This document shows, piece after piece, positions 27,601 through 39,816 of a stretch of DNA of 64,000 nt. Positions within the stretch are counted from its first letter, which is position 1. The number at the start of each line of letters is the position of its first letter. The DNA comes from Pyrocephalus nanus (Eukaryota > Chordata > Aves > Passeriformes > Tyrannidae), in contig CM076268.1 of assembly GCA_038380795.1 (NCBI GenBank), positions 24,127,501-24,191,500 on the forward strand. Reading direction: 5' to 3'. The notes beneath the pieces are model-generated. The model saw only the letters and a list, made by a program, of their open reading frames with translations, was not told the origin of the DNA and searched no databases. Both the position numbers and the translations under genes were made by a program.

Positions 27601-30600
27601 GGGATACACACTTATGCAAAATTGGGTGAAGAGAGGAAGGATTCCCAAATAGCTTGTAATTGAGATATTTCAGTGGAAATTAACATCATTTTGCTTCTCT
27701 ACAAATAGCAGGGAAAAGATGAGCTAATGTTTATTTAGTCAGTTTTGGGTAATGTACAGCATAAACAACAAAATGAGTGAAGAAAGAGAAGTCTAGTTGG
27801 TTATTTTAGATCTAAGTAGGCAAAAAAAGACGCTGGCTGAAGTAGAAACTCTGTCAACATTTGGGTTGTGTGATTAGAGAGAGATGGTTTTGAAGCAAGC
27901 TGGTAGGTAAAGGTTTCTGAAGGAAACACTTTAGTCAGCAAGGTATGTGATACTGAGAACTGCTTCTCTGGCAGGCTGACAAAACCCAAAATGGCTGTTT
28001 AACACCATTTCCTTTTCTACTTGCTGAAAGCCTTTGCAGTGTGATAGGAAGGGGGTCTTGTCCTTTAGCTGTGGCTGAGTCCCCCAGGCAGAGGATGTTA
28101 CTGGAGCGTGTGTTACATGTTCAGTTATATTCTAACCCACACACGTTTGATCAGCTGAAAACAAGCTGCCATAATAAGGAATTCTCCAGGGGAAGTTTTT
28201 GAAAAGAAATTACATTAAAGAGAAAAACTGATCTAAGTATGTGTTGTGCCTGTTGTGCTGTGCATTTGGCTTCCTTGAGCAGCACTGTGTATCAGGAATA
28301 GAGAGTCTCTGGGCAGGGTAGTAATTACACTGTGTATACTTCTTTCTGTTTTGATGTGCCTAGGAAAAATATAAACCACAGCTGTTTGAAAGATCAGCAT
28401 GTAAAAATATAATCTCCCTGACCCTAGACTTCATTCCTGCAGTGCATGTGTTTTTACAAGACTGTCCCTTGTTGCATATGAATTATGTAAATTACTTGAA
28501 TTATATTCCCAGTGCCCAAAGTGGAAAACCTGCTTTATGTGTGAAATTTAACAGATGAGAAGTAGAAATCAATTTTGAAATTTTGATCTTACTCCACCAG
28601 TTTCAGCACTTTGATTAAATTAGCAAAGTTCTATGAATTTCAAGTAGCTGTAAAGTTAAAGTAGTATCTTCATACAGATAAAGGTATCTAAATGTACTCT
28701 TAAGTAGAAAGTTATTTCAAGACATGTTTCTTGAAAAGCTTTGAATTTAATACAAATTTAAAAAAAAAAAAAAAGTGAAAAAAAAAGGGTTTGATTGTGT
28801 CTAAAATAAGTGAGGTTTTTGTTTTTTTTTTTTTTTTAAGTTGGTCTTTGAGAGATGTAAAGGTCATTAGGCTTTATTTCATCCTTTCCTTACAGCATAA
28901 AAGACCATGACTGGGGAGAGCAGCCTGACCTTAAGTTAAATGCCTTTCTATCTTAAGGTCCTCCACTTAACAGTACTACTATAGGATAATTTTTTTCCTC
29001 AGTCTCCTATGTGCCACCTTACCTTTAAAACACCAAAACAGCGTGTGTGAAAACTTGTGGCAGTCATAGAAAGAAATCTAATAAGTGTATTATTGTAAAC
29101 TTTTGTTCTTCCTAATGATAACAATTCTATCCACACTTGTGTAATTAGACTGTTTGCTTCTTTACAGATACTTCTGAAAGACTCACTTTTGCACAGGTAT
29201 TTGTAACTACTGGAATTAGTAACCGGGCCTGTCATGGAACTCTTTGGCTCTGCAAGATTTGTAACAGTGAACTATAAAGGCTGACTTTTCCAGTTGGTAT
29301 CTTTTTAAATGATGGTTATGAGAAGCCTGGAGAAATGTTATGAGGACCACAGAGGCAACACACTCGCCCTGTAAGGGAATGATAACTAGTGGACTTGCAT
29401 TAAATTGTGCTGTTGTGAATCTGACTAATGATTGCTGCTGGACTGTGAACCAAAGAAATCATGTATCAAATGGAATAGCTGTGGTTTTGCCACACAAGAA
29501 GGCAAATATGTGTATTTCGTGTCTGCCATAACTAATTTATGTATACATATGGAATTTGTTTCTTCATAGATTGACATTTATACATTTAAACAAGAGCTAA
29601 TTTGATATAGAAACAATCAGAAGGGATGTGGACTGTATTTAAAGTACAACCCTCCCCTCAAACAAGTAAAAATTAAAGAGAGAAACCTGAATATGAAGGG
29701 ATTTTTTCTTAGTTTTACAAGACAGTTTTGTGAAATTCTTTATTCTTTTCCATAACTCTTATTGATAAGTTTATGCTTCTTTTGCTTACAGAGACTGCAC
29801 ACTGTTGAACAATATCTGCCCCATTTTTATGAGTAGACTCCTCTTAATTCACTATACTTGAGCTGGACGTATAGTAGAGAACTCAGAGGGGGTAAAAAAG
29901 AAAATTATTTTTCTGCAGAGTATGATCCCTAGTTAATGGGTAGGATTTTACTAACAGTTATGGGGGAATAACAATATATTTTTTTAACCATGGACAAACA
30001 TTGTCTGCCTAAGATTCACTTAAGTAAGGCACTCCCCACCACAGAGGAAAATTAAGGGCCTCATGCCATGTTATAGGCTTGGGTGATGCTTAAATGAGCC
30101 AGAACAAAGAATCTATTTGGAAAGAAGTTACGTTAGGATTTGGTCCAGTTACTTCATATGTGTCCCCTTTTGTTGTCAACTGCAGAAGGCTATCCCATAA
30201 TGGGTGGCCCTGTCAAAGACCATTTAGACATAAGAGAAAGAGTCTCCTAGTAAAAATGCAAGTAAATTTTTCGTCTACCAACAACGAGCTGAAATGCTTG
30301 CAGGGAGGAAAAACAGAGCAGTTTATTTCATTTATTTATTTATTTTATATGAAAGACTTGGAACAATTCTGCAATGCAGTTCTGACCTTTTCATACACAG
30401 AACTAAGTGGTAAGGGAAGCTGGGCTTCCTGTCAGCTCTTACAAGCTGCTATTTCTCTCCTTTTTCTTGTGGTCAATACTTGGCTTTTCTCTAAAGCCTG
30501 GCTTGATTGTTATTTCAGTTAGACCATAAAGACCCTCACCTGCTACTGCCAACGTGTTTCCTAGCAGAAATAGATTATCTCAAATGACAGGATCCAGGCA

Positions 30601-32420
30601 AAAGTTCAGCTTTAATGTCTGATGCCTTATAGAAAACTAGCAGCATGCAATACAGGGCTTAGCTGCACTGCACTGTCAATATGTGCTCTATTCATGGTTT
30701 GCTTTGCCTTTCCTTCGAAATTATTTTAAATGCAGAGATAGAATAGAACCTTTTTCTTGTAAAGAAAATATATTTCTGGCTTTATTTAGAATGAGATGAC
30801 AGTAAAGAACAGTGTAGAATGATGATAGGAAAAGTATTAAAAGTGAAAAAGAAAGCAACAATCTGATTTGTAAAAATTATAAAATGAGGCAAATTTCAAA
30901 GCCAAAAGGGAATATTTTTTATTGGGACTGATGTGTGGGAGCTCAAATAATGAGTAAGCTCATGTGTGATGCCATTTTTAAAAAAGTAAAAGTCTTCACA
31001 GTTGAAATTTTAAATGTAAAATTAGTCTAAAATTTTGAGGAAAAGAGACCATGTTCTGTAAAACGCCTCATGAGTTTAGTGGTCATTAATTAGAGTGAAA
31101 TTAAAACTTAGCTTGAAAACTGTGATTTAAAATTGTTTCATAATAAAACAACATGAATATATATACAAAGGTGAACCTTTGAAAGTACTGATTGGTTCTA
31201 TGACTCATAATCTGCAGCTCTCCCTCTCTGTTTCTGTAGTACTGTAATTAAGGAGAATTACTTACCATGAAGGAGGCCTTGTTAAGCCTAATGCTGGTAA
31301 TAAAAGGAGCTAAAATGGATTTTCTTCCATATCCTGAGCTTATCCATGAAAAACCTAGTGGAAAATAAACAAGAGGAAAGACTTATTGGAGGCTGAAGTG
31401 TCAGGTATCAGAAGACTTCACATGAAGAGGTAGAGCAGTCTAGCATGTTTGAAATAAAAAAAAAAAAAGAAAACAGAAATTTGTGATTACTTTTCCTCTG
31501 TTCCTATGACATTGTGTTTTGTAAAAACATAGTGTTCTGTTATTTCTGGGGAAGGCGCTTTATGGAATTCTAACTTGAGGAACATGGACTTAAGAAAAGT
31601 TCTATGTAGATAAATTGTGAAAAAATTTCTTTGCCACAGAACACATTCAGTCCATAGACTGTGATATGTAGAAGAAGATAAGAGATGGTGTTAAGAAAAA
31701 AGACTGTAAAAACTTCCATAGTAGACTATTCTATGCAAAACTGCTACACTTCAATGGCACCCCATGCTATCCCAAATGCTGCTGGTAAGCATACTGATCA
31801 GTTGAGATGGAGGAAATCTGATTCTGATATTTAGAATATATGTCTGTGTTTAAACGTGTATTTTTGTGATAGATATGTAAAAAAACAGGAGTCCAAACAG
31901 AAGGTATTTTAGTCTCTTAATGTTTAAGAGGTGCAGCCTTTCAGTAGGGAGGAGGATTAGAGAAGCTGCACCGTTTCAGATGCAGGTCTCTTTTGTCTGA
32001 TGGAGAACTGATTGGTAATTTGAGCGTTTTTCCTCTCCCTATTGTTTTCTTATCGTACTGCTATAGTCATTACTCACTGACAATATCATGCAGGCTAGAG
32101 GGATCAGTGGAAGGCCAGGTCAAGGATATGAGCAGCAGACTACTCCACTGAAAAGTTAGGACAAAGCTGCCCAAAAGACCTGAGCAGTGAGTGGGAAAAG
32201 ATGTTGCAATGGAAAGGGGTGCAGCAGCCAAATACTCTGTAGTGAGTTTCTTTTAAAGGTATAGACACAGCTCATACTGTCCTGCACAGTTTCTTCCAGG
32301 TGTTACTGCTTGACTGCTTTTTCTAGATTGAGCTGTCCTTGTGAAGAACATTTCTTAAGAGAAAGGGCTGGGATCACAGCATATCTACTATACCAAAGGG
32401 CATGCAAATGATAGGGTACT
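24625..32420. other. non-coding stretch
   Basis: No supportable gene. It holds a run of nine G at 25483-25491, A runs at 28760-28774 and 31456-31468, a T run at 28822-28837, a short TTTA repeat near 30329-30345 and a 16-bp inverted repeat at 31166-31181. A 142-codon + frame at 30094-30522 shows no motif and spans low-complexity sequence; it is treated as chance. Confidence 0.65.
31166..31181. promoter_or_regulatory. inverted repeat CAAAGGT-GA-ACCTTTG
   Basis: Two perfect 7-bp arms flank a GA centre. Each arm carries a CTTTG core like that bound by TCF/LEF and SOX HMG-box factors, and the central AGGTGAACCT resembles an everted or inverted nuclear-receptor arrangement. The symmetry is seen directly; factor binding is inference. 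Confidence 0.3.
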
Positions 32421-32905
32421 CAATTCCATTTTGCTTCAGTCTTTACTGGTAAGGCCAATGTTCAGGACTTCCAGGTCTCTGAAACCAGGGGGAGTGCTAT
32501 GGAACTCCTCAATTAACTGGATTTATGTAAATCCATGGGACTTGATGGGGTACAGCCACAGCTGCTGAGGAAACTGGCTGATGTCATCGTGAAGCTGTTC
32601 TTGACTAAGGTTGTGGCGTGCTTGGACTACACAACATTCCAAAGTTCCTGTATGAAGTAAGGTGTTACTGGAATGATCAGGCTCTTGCTGACAAGGACAT
32701 ACAAGCTTTTTGTTTGAAAGCCTGTCTACAGGACTTCTTTTTAGATTACAGAGATATGAGATGCTCTGTGGCTGATGCTGTACTTCATAAAATCAGTGAT
32801 TAAATTTCCACTGGGAATAGGATGTAACTGGTGAGCTCAGGGAGGGCTACAATATCATAAATACAGTTGTCCTCTCAGGAGTGCCTTAGGGAGCAGGGTA
32901 TTTAA
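32421..32905 (+). mobile_element. CR1 LINE, internal ORF2 (reverse transcriptase) fragment, decayed
   Basis: From 32430 the + strand reads FASVFTGKANVQDFQVSETR, which matches the bird CR1 ORF2 segment just before the reverse-transcriptase fingers. In the same frame, from 32529, it reads KSMGLDGVQPQLLRKLADVI, matching the CR1 block K-S-M-G-P-D-G-(I/V)-H-P-R-V-L-R-E-L-A-D-V. Near 32875, in another frame, SGVP*GAG matches the CR1 SGVPQGSVLGP motif that precedes the FADD-type catalytic region. Stops, at least one frameshift and short deletions (about 280 bp where about 345 is usual) show an old dead copy. Both the 5' part and the 3' end are missing. Edges are approximate. Confidence 0.82.
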
Positions 32906-35900
32906 AGTAAAAATCTGTTTCCTGCTTGCCCTCTGTGTTGTAGCTCTACTTGAAAGCTGCTGGACTGTGTAGATCCTTGGGGGGCAGCTGCTGAAATTGC
33001 AGTGGAAAGTCCACAGATGACATGCTGTCATGACAGAAAGACAAGGTTGATTCAAATTCCTGCCTTTTTTTTTTTTTTTTTTTTCTTTTGTAGTGAGTGA
33101 CTCAAAGTATAGGGGTACCTTGTGCTATCTGCCAGATATTCTCTTTATGTTGCTTTGTCTTCTTCACATTGTCTAATGTGAAGATGATTCCTTTCCAATT
33201 TCACTTGTTTTGATAGTTATTTGAGAAATGTCTATACCTTTATTATGTCGTTGGAGAGACTTCTTTCTGACCCCCTGCTTGTCTAGCTGAGTTAAATGAT
33301 GTCATTGAAGGCACTAACTTTGGTCTGTATGTATGAGGGTTACTAAAAACTAGTGGGACTCTACATGCTGTGGGAAGAATGAAGAAGTAACATGAAGACT
33401 TAAATTATACCTGTTGGGTGATGATGCTTCTGTAATATGTGATTGAGTGAAATGGTATGGAATGGCATCTAATCCATCTATTCTGTTGTGAGTTATTCTG
33501 TTAGTCAGCCTACACTTAAAGCCAGCTGGTGTGTGCTTCTTCATCCTGTCTTGAATCTTACCTCATATGCTAAATAGCTTGTACTATCTCTGACAAAAAG
33601 GTACTGGGAGCGGAGGAAGGCTTTTTCAGGGAGTTAAAAATCAGTGAGACTGAGTTGTTTTATCCCTGATTATGATGGAATTTGGTAGAAGGCCATGATC
33701 CTTTTTTATTTATAACGTAGATGGCTATAAACATGTCCATTGCTTAGTGTGTGTTTGGTTAGGATAATTTGTTATTATTCAATTTGATTTTCCCCTCATT
33801 TTCATGTGTTCAGTTGTGGAAAAATGACAAAATTGTTTTGATGTTTCAGCAACACAAAATTGATATTAGAAGGCTTTTCAATAAGACAGTACTCTGTGTA
33901 TTAGCTGACTTGTGTAGTTTTTCTGATAAGACCATTATTATTAAATGAAAAATAATCTGTTCTTGTATAGTTGTCAGAGAGGACTTTTTGCTAACTTGTC
34001 TCTAGACAGGAATTGTTCTCATAGCAGTCATCACATTCATGCTCAGACCTTGTTTACTGTTCCTAATGAGAATGCATGTTTGTTTTTTTCTGTTCTTAGT
34101 CAGATTTCTTATCCTTAATTTGTTTACAAGGAAGGACTGAATCTTCTCCAGCATCTGTGAAATATTAACAATTACTTCCCAGTTACATCACTACTAAATA
34201 ACATGCAGGCTTTATTGCTGAAATACTTGTGAATCACTGATAAAAGGAAAAGTTGAGAGGTTTTTTTTTCAGAGGTTTTTTTTTTTTTTAATGAATCACC
34301 TTTACATGCAGACAGCTTTAATATTCTTAATCATAGTTTTAAATAATTGCTCTGTCCTTTCAAAATCTCAACTGCATGGTTTGGATAAGCCAGAGGCGAA
34401 CAGGATGAGTGCGGGGAGACACTGGGAAGCTTCCTTTGGCTGCAAACTTCAGCCCACTACCTAAGTTTTGTATTTGACATAAAAGGGTCATGTTGTTACC
34501 AAGCAGTCTCATACTGACCACAGTGGTGCTACCCGAGGAGTACAGGAAATCAATGGTGACTGACAGATCCTACTTGTGGCTACAAATTGCTGTTTTTCTC
34601 ATTCATTGCTCTAAGATGAAAGAACCCTGCATCAGTTTTTCTGCCAGGATAAAATGGCTTCTCTCTGTGTCAATTATTGGCTTGATTTAGCTTGCAAAGG
34701 ACCCAACAAACTGCTTTTTCCCCCCAAAACTGCGCGTGCCCCACATGCTTTCAAAGGGAGTCATGTGACAATTTAGTGGTGGTTTCTTTCTTGCACTGTT
34801 AATTTTAGTGATAGAGGTAGTTTGTGTACAGAAAATAAACTTGAATTGATTGCAGGTCATGTAGCCAAGCTCAAGACTATAAATAGGGACAAATATATCC
34901 TGAAATTCTGTAGGAAAACAGACCTGCTTTTGGAGAAGCACTGTCCCTAGTGGGCTATTTTGCCAGATAAAATGTCTGTGACAGTGCTGCTAACCTTGTA
35001 GCTGGATTTACTGAAGTGGGCTACCAAAATTATGCAAATAGATGTACATGAAACTTCTCTTTCAGAGCTGTAATATTTCCATGAACAAGCTTACAGGAAA
35101 AAAAGAATATATTGAAAGTAGTTATCTTACCTTGCTATTCTTTTTTTTTTCTTTTCTCCAGCCTTTTCTAATTTTACCTATATTTGCTTTTATAGGAGAT
35201 GTAGCAAAATGTGATGGGGTTTGAGAGATACCATAGAAAGAGCAGATTGGTCTTAGGGATGAGGATAATAGTTAATTAACTCATTGCCAGCCTGTGTCCT
35301 TTTACATCTAAATCAATGCTGTGGTATCCCAAATAGATAATTGGGTTATATTTCAGTTTATGAGAACTAGCAAGAAAGCTGCAAAAAAGAAATATTTGGT
35401 GAATTTATGTTATGTCATAAATTAGAACTAGTTCATGCTTCTACTTTAAATATTGATTCTGTTACTTTTTTCCAATATAAAGACTATGCCTCTCAGTTTA
35501 GTAATAAGTGCAGAAGTGTTCAGGGAAGGATGGGTTTGTAAAGTAATTCAGGCATTATTGTTAGATTGGCCTGTTGTGAGCTCAGGCTTTGACCTCGTGT
35601 GACCCAGTTAGGATATAGAGGCCTTCAGTCTCTGCCATCAGGCTCTTCTGCATTAGCACAGAACCATCACAGGCAATGTGTCATGCTGAGGAATTCCAAA
35701 AACTCCTGCCCACCACCTACTTACTGCTTTTCAACTGAGACTGCAGCTCTCACTGCATGAGTGCTCCCCTCTGTTCTTGGGAGGTGGGAGCAAAAGGTGC
35801 TCATTACAAGCTGAAACCACTGCCTGCCACCTCCCTGAGATAAAAGTCGAAGAGAGAAAACTTGTGCACTGGGCTTATCTCAGCTGGAACAGGATTTAAG

Positions 35901-36217
35901 TGCTACCTCTCAGCTGAGGATGGCTTTCAGTGAGTCTTTGTCAGCTCTGCTACCTGTGCATGTTAGTATAAATAACAAGTGCAGACCATAAGTGCATATT
36001 TTGTCTATATTTAGATATATCAGAACCCAATCCCTAAAATCAATTTGAATCACAAGGTAAGAAAATGTGGTGACACTGCTTATGAGTTTTTCAAGTTGTA
36101 GACAGCATCACTGAGACTTAAACAAGTGCACCTAGACAACTAAAATCAGTCTTTCTGCTTAAAGTCTTTCATAAGGCACATAAAAATACAATTGTATGGT
36201 AAATATTTAGCTTTTAA

Positions 36218-36342
36218 TAGCACTAATGACCTTGATGGAAGTAGTCGTAGGGATTAATGAGCACCTGAGGTTAATGGAATCAGCTCCACCCAACTGATCA
36301 TTAATTCAGAACCAGTGCCCTAGATTTTGATCATTAGTGCTA
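36218..36342. promoter_or_regulatory. homeodomain-type element bounded by 12-bp inverted repeats
   Basis: TAGCACTAATGA at 36218-36229 recurs as its exact reverse complement TCATTAGTGCTA at 36331-36342. Between them lie more TAAT cores (GGATTAATGAGC, GGTTAATGG, GATCATTAATTC). The arrangement is typical of conserved non-coding enhancers bound by homeodomain factors. Conservation cannot be measured here, so the enhancer call is inference. Confidence 0.35.
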
Positions 36343-36735
36343 AAAAATAAAATCAATTTTACATGGTTTGGGGCACCTTTTGACCAGCAACATCAACAAT
36401 ACAGATTCTTAATTTTGAAAATGACCTTCCTGCTAGATTTTTCTCTTTTTCTTCCTTACATTACCCTCAGTTCAATAACATGTAAGGACTAAATGAAAAT
36501 GCCAAATTTCAGCATGCTGTGTTTTGAAATGCGTGCTTGATTAAGTCCTGAGGCGAGTTGATAATAGAAGCATAACAGCTTTTTACAGGAAGCACTTGCA
36601 GATTCCAAAGTCTTACAAATGGCAGTTCTTAATGGTTTGAAAGTATTTTCTAAACACTTTGGACACTGTGTTTGAATTAATAACTTTGGAGTTCAACATA
36701 GTATTAAATACGTTGTTTTTGTGTGTGCCCTGCCA

Positions 36736-36749
36736 CCAGTAGGTGGTGG
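36736..36749 (+). promoter_or_regulatory. CTCF-like core motif
   Basis: CCAGTAGGTGGTGG matches the CTCF core consensus CCASYAGRKGGCRS at 13 of 14 positions; the mismatch is T for C at position 12. Orientation is +, facing the minus-strand match at 57567-57580. Confidence 0.35.
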
Positions 36750-38435
36750 TTAAGGAGCTGTGTTCAGGAACATTTGTGCTAATGGCTGTTTTTAGAAACA
36801 AATCTTGAACTTTTTGGAATTTTGGAAATACTAAGATATATTTCAGAAAGATTGTAGGGACCTCAGGGGTTTCACTGCAGCCCAGAGGTGTTAAGTTTTC
36901 TGACGCACTGCATAAGGTGCCTGCTTTCAAACTGAACGCAAAAAATGGAGTGTACATTGTAATCAAGTATTGCTATTACTGTTCACAATTTATAAAATGC
37001 AGCCTCAGCTTGAGTGAACAAAAGCGATGCCACAGTATTGTTTTGGTATGGGATAACATGCATAGGAAACAAACATCAAGAACCTCCTGAACTGCATGGA
37101 CTGAATACTCTCACACCTGTGTTAGAATATGTCATGTACAAGTTTAAATGTAGCAGTCCATTTCCATGATGATGTGGATGCTAAGCCTCCCTGGGGAAAA
37201 GTGCTTGGTAATTAAACTCCCTGCTACATGCAGGTTAGCTTATGAAGTATGAGAGTTAAAAGAAATTATTCTGGACAAGGAAACTGGCTCAAGCACTAGG
37301 TTTTAACAAAAACAGTCCAATTTTTGAAGTGAAGCATTGGAAACAGGGAACAGCCATCTTGTGTGTCTCAGTGCCACAAGGTACCTGACCTTGCTTGGAA
37401 CAATACACACAGAAAACAGCAGGAATCTCACAGGATATCTAAATCTAAAAACTGTTATTTACACCTCATTTTAAAATGTCCCACAGATGAAGTGTGTTTG
37501 TTTTTATGTATACATATAGTTGAAATTTAAGACAGACATTTTCCAAAATTAACATCTTGCAAAAATAGCATTACTAGAAAGCATTACTTATGTCTATTTT
37601 TGTGTTTGTTGCAAAATACTATTTTACTACAGAATAATTTTTTTCTTAATACCCTATATTTTTTTCAAAGAATAGGAGTGGATTACTAGCCGATTCAATA
37701 CAGTGTCCAAATATCTTCTATTTCCTGTAGGATCATAATTAAATGTGAAGATTTTTATCAGATGAAAAAAACCATGACCACCACAATCCCGAAGTATAAA
37801 GAAAGGAGACCAGAGTAAATTACCTTGTAGGAAATCTGTAAAAAATATGTCTGTTTCAGTGTCAAGGCATACACTCTAAGAAATTACCGTGTTTATGTTT
37901 TTGAAAATATTTCAGCTTTATGCAGTGTTGTTTCAGTTTTATGTTAACACATGTGCCAAACTTACTTTTTTTGTTTGCTTGAAAACTCTATAATTCTCAC
38001 ACCTCTCCATAAAATTTTATCTTAAACACCCTCTAAATTTCATGTTCAGTGTGCATGTTAGTTGATAACAGTTTGTTTCAGCTTGGTTTAACTGGAAGCA
38101 CCTAAAATTTTTCAATTGACATCTATTTTGTTTGGGATTTGTTGTTGGATTTGCCTTTAAAATACACAAACAATTACTCAAGTATAGATGACAGTATTGT
38201 CTGTTGTACCGTGAACAAGTTTCGAATCAGTTTTTGATTGTGGAGTATAAGAATCTTGCACAACCCCATGTAAACACTCCCCCAGTTAACTCAGCAGAGC
38301 CTTAATGTTATTTTTTTTTACAGCACTGTTAGCTTTCACAGATGATTCTCTATGGGATTTTGTTTACTGTTTAAAATACCTCTGAAAAATCTTATTCTAG
38401 TAAGTGCTTGGTTCTTCTCAGTGAAATGAGGGGGG

Positions 38436-38456
38436 AGCCTCGCGAGGCTATAAAAG
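38436..38456 (+). promoter_or_regulatory. CGCG palindrome fused to a TATA box
   Basis: AGCCTCGCGAGGCT (38436-38449) is a perfect 14-bp palindrome whose core, CTCGCGAG, is that of the TCTCGCGAGA promoter element bound by BANP. Its last T starts TATAAAAG (38449-38456), so the two overlap. It lies in otherwise CpG-poor DNA about 380 bp before a CpG island. A + strand transcript would begin near 38475-38485, but I see no clear initiator there. The string match is direct; promoter activity is inference, though the nearby island supports it. Confidence 0.45.
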
Positions 38457-38824
38457 AAGTGGTGAATGCAAAGAAGGTACTGGTGGGCTGAGCATCAGAT
38501 TTCACTCTGCACTGTGCAGCCTCATAAACAACTTGCTAACGAGCACCGAATAATGGCTGTGGATGCTAAATAATCTCCCTGCCATTGAGCAGACACGCTT
38601 AAAATATGGTAGTTTTTAAAAATTAGTCATTCTAGGGAAAAACAAATAATTTTCTCTTTGACGTACACTAGCTTTTTAATAACACTTTATGGTATCACAC
38701 AAGAGAAAACAAAATAAATTCAGCAAATGTAGAAATCGATAGAGAAGCTGGTACTTCCTCCGGTGAATAAAATCAATTTCATTTTCAGAAGAGGTGTTTC
38801 TTTAAAAACAAAATAAAATAAAGA

Positions 38825-39260
38825 AAACGGGGGCGACAGAGAGGAAAACACCTCTCCCTCCCGGAGCTGCCTGCATCCCGGCGGTGCCCTCGGCTGTAGG
38901 TGTCACTGTGAACATGGCTTTGGGGTCAGTGCCGGCGCTGTCCCCGCAGCCCCCGGAGCTGCCCGCCTCGCCGGCGCTCAGATGTTCAGCATGCACAGGA
39001 CATTGTCTGCCGGGCTGTTGGAGGCGCTGGCAGCAGAAGGTGACATCTGGTGACTAATGGGCTCAGATGCGAGGGCCGTTCCCACCGTTCCTTGTGCGGC
39101 AGCTGCGCCGCCGCCGCTGCCGTGCGGGATGCGGGGACCGGGGGGAGCGGATGGCTGGAGAAAATCGATACCTTCTGATTTCCCAGGGAGTGTAACATGG
39201 CCCCGCCGCAGACATTTTCCCAGCCCTGGACTTCTGATAAAGGCAAAGACCACACAGCTT
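38825..39260. promoter_or_regulatory. CpG island
   Basis: By hand count about 32 CpG dinucleotides lie between roughly 38828 and 39210, at a GC content I estimate above 60 percent; the rest of the window is CpG-poor. This meets the usual island criteria and is the only such patch I found. Such islands usually mark promoters or exons of developmental genes. Frames are open on both strands here (a 151-codon + frame from 39057 and a 182-codon minus frame ending at 38978), but GC-rich DNA has few stops, so neither is good evidence of coding. The minus frame ends in a protein-like, low-complexity tail (SPSAASASNSPADNVLCMLNI after a Gly/Ala run) that I cannot match to a family. The + frame runs into AG|GTAGCT at 39508, a donor-like site, where its stop is the TAG inside the donor. 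Confidence 0.7.
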
Positions 39261-39800
39261 AGCCCGACGCTTGCCGCGTCCCCTCTTGTGCTTATGGAAA
39301 GAGAGCTACTTTTAAGGAAATGGCTCCACCTTATGAAACAAAGATGGACCCTTTCCAGGCGCAGTCCAGGCTCTACATGGTTTCTCCTATTACACGGGGT
39401 TCTGTCAGAGTCAAATCGCTCTGGTTCCAGGGTAACCTCAGCTGTTGATCCTTTCCCTGTAATGTGCTCAAACCCGAACCAGAGCTGTCGTCGATTCCTC
39501 ATGGGCAGGTAGCTGTGAGGAGACACTCATCTGTCATTTAAACTTCCTGAAACAAAGACTAAGCCGGAATGCGGTGCCCGCATATTTTTCCTTTGATACA
39601 CCGGTGAAATGTGATTTATTTTTCAAGTTCTTAAAAATGACAGAGAGAAACCACAGGAAGAGTTCAGTGTTGCAGATGGTAGTAAAAACTGTTCTTAGCA
39701 GATGATAATGCAAAGCACACAGTGAAAAGAAAAGATAAACTCAGGGGTGGAAGTTAGTGTTTACAGAAGAAAAGGGATTTTAAGAGGGGCTTTCCTGTGT
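39261..39800. other. shore of the CpG island
   Basis: GC and CpG content fall gradually to the right. The stretch holds donor-like CAG|GTAGCTGTGAG at 39508-39518 on the + strand. No recognisable gene. Confidence 0.5.
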
Positions 39801-39816
39801 GTGCAGGGGAGAGAGT

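Larger units (their letters stand above)
32906..38400. other. non-coding stretch, regulatory-looking toward its right end
   Basis: No supportable gene. A 20-nt T run lies at 33065-33084 and a 14-nt T run at 34276-34289. At about 35.58-35.95 kb the base composition becomes more balanced, with paired GATA cores (GATAA at 35839-35843, TTATC at 35875-35879) beside CAGCTG E-boxes. A TAAT-rich inverted repeat follows at 36218-36342 and a CTCF-like site at 36736. A 117-codon minus frame at 36613-36966 has no recognisable motif. Confidence 0.6.

Noticed and set aside
30094..30522. 142-codon + frame
   Set aside because: No motif, spans a TTTA microsatellite, and includes low-complexity aromatic runs.
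39057..39512. 151-codon + frame in the CpG island as a called CDS
   Set aside because: GC-rich DNA is poor in stops and the opposite strand is equally open; the start context is weak. Kept only as a finding.
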